Below are positions 21,556 to 21,599 of a DNA stretch of 21,599 nucleotides, in pieces (the stretch's first letter is position 1; the number at the start of each line of letters is the position of its first letter). The translations under genes were made by a program, and so were the position numbers. Below the pieces are notes generated by a model. That model was not told where the DNA came from, did no database searches, and saw only the letters and a list, made by a program, of their open reading frames with translations. Origin of the DNA: an uncultured Eubacteriales bacterium (GTDB lineage: Bacteria; Bacillota; Clostridia; Oscillospirales; Oscillospiraceae); contig UROL01000007.1 of NCBI GenBank assembly GCA_900549495.1, positions 1 through 21,599 of the forward strand. The letters run 5' to 3'.

Positions 21556-21599
21556 CTGTCTCTTATACACATCTGACGCTGCCGACGAATAGCCTTGTG
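21556..21599. other. Illumina Nextera adapter with i5 index (not genomic)
   Basis: CTGTCTCTTATACACATCT (21556-21574) is the reverse complement of the mosaic end, and GACGCTGCCGACGA (21575-21588) is the read-1 adapter arm. ATAGCCTT (21589-21596) matches from memory the reverse complement of index S520, followed by GTG, the first bases of the P5-side sequence. A few of the first adapter bases could also be genomic. Confidence 0.98.

Overview
The window is a 21.5 kb chromosomal stretch from a spore-forming member of the Clostridia, most likely a gut Oscillospirales/Ruminococcaceae-type bacterium. That placement is inferred from the gene set: the spoIIA operon, yqfC/yqfD, ylbJ and yunB indicate endospore formation, a T-box controls valS, starts and ribosome binding sites are Firmicutes-like, and a bile salt hydrolase points to the intestine. 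Both ends are not genomic. Positions 1-42 and 21556-21599 are Illumina Nextera adapter plus index sequence, so the genomic insert is 43-21555.

Layout. (1) 43-4076, minus strand: yqfC-yqfD-phoH-ybeY-era-yqzL. This is the conserved Firmicutes sporulation, ribosome-maturation and GTPase operon, tightly overlapped, with yqzL cut by the adapter junction. (2) 4149-5355, plus strand: ylbJ (sporulation membrane protein) and a small Cys-rich protein, ending in a strong terminator. (3) 5431-10040, minus strand: spoIIAA-spoIIAB-sigF, the forespore sigma-F switch, followed by pcrA and yunB; yunB has its own good sigma-E-type promoter. (4) 10179-13674, minus strand: valS under a valine T-box, then a nucleoside phosphorylase behind an intrinsic terminator. 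(5) 14132-15686, plus strand: a GNAT acetyltransferase and a bile salt hydrolase from one clear sigma-A promoter. (6) 15760-20813, minus strand: queA, a BadF/MurK-type amino-sugar kinase, anmK, tgt and yajC. The usual queA-tgt-yajC group is split by a two-gene peptidoglycan-recycling cassette. (7) 20921-21555, plus strand: dapA, truncated by the right-hand adapter.

How the genes work together. SpoIIAA, SpoIIAB and SigF form the partner-switching module of the forespore, while YqfC, YqfD, YlbJ and YunB are mother-cell (sigma-E) proteins in Bacillus, so both compartments are represented within 6 kb. QueA and Tgt are enzymes of queuosine tRNA modification. The kinase and AnmK feed cell-wall amino sugars back into metabolism. 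DapA makes the precursor of diaminopimelate and lysine. The bile salt hydrolase deconjugates host bile acids.

I found no previously undescribed system, no mobile element, no CRISPR array and no RNA gene other than the T-box leader. The points most worth checking are the adapter ends, the uncharacterised Cys-rich protein, the split queuosine operon, the sporulation gene arrangement and the PcrA insertion.
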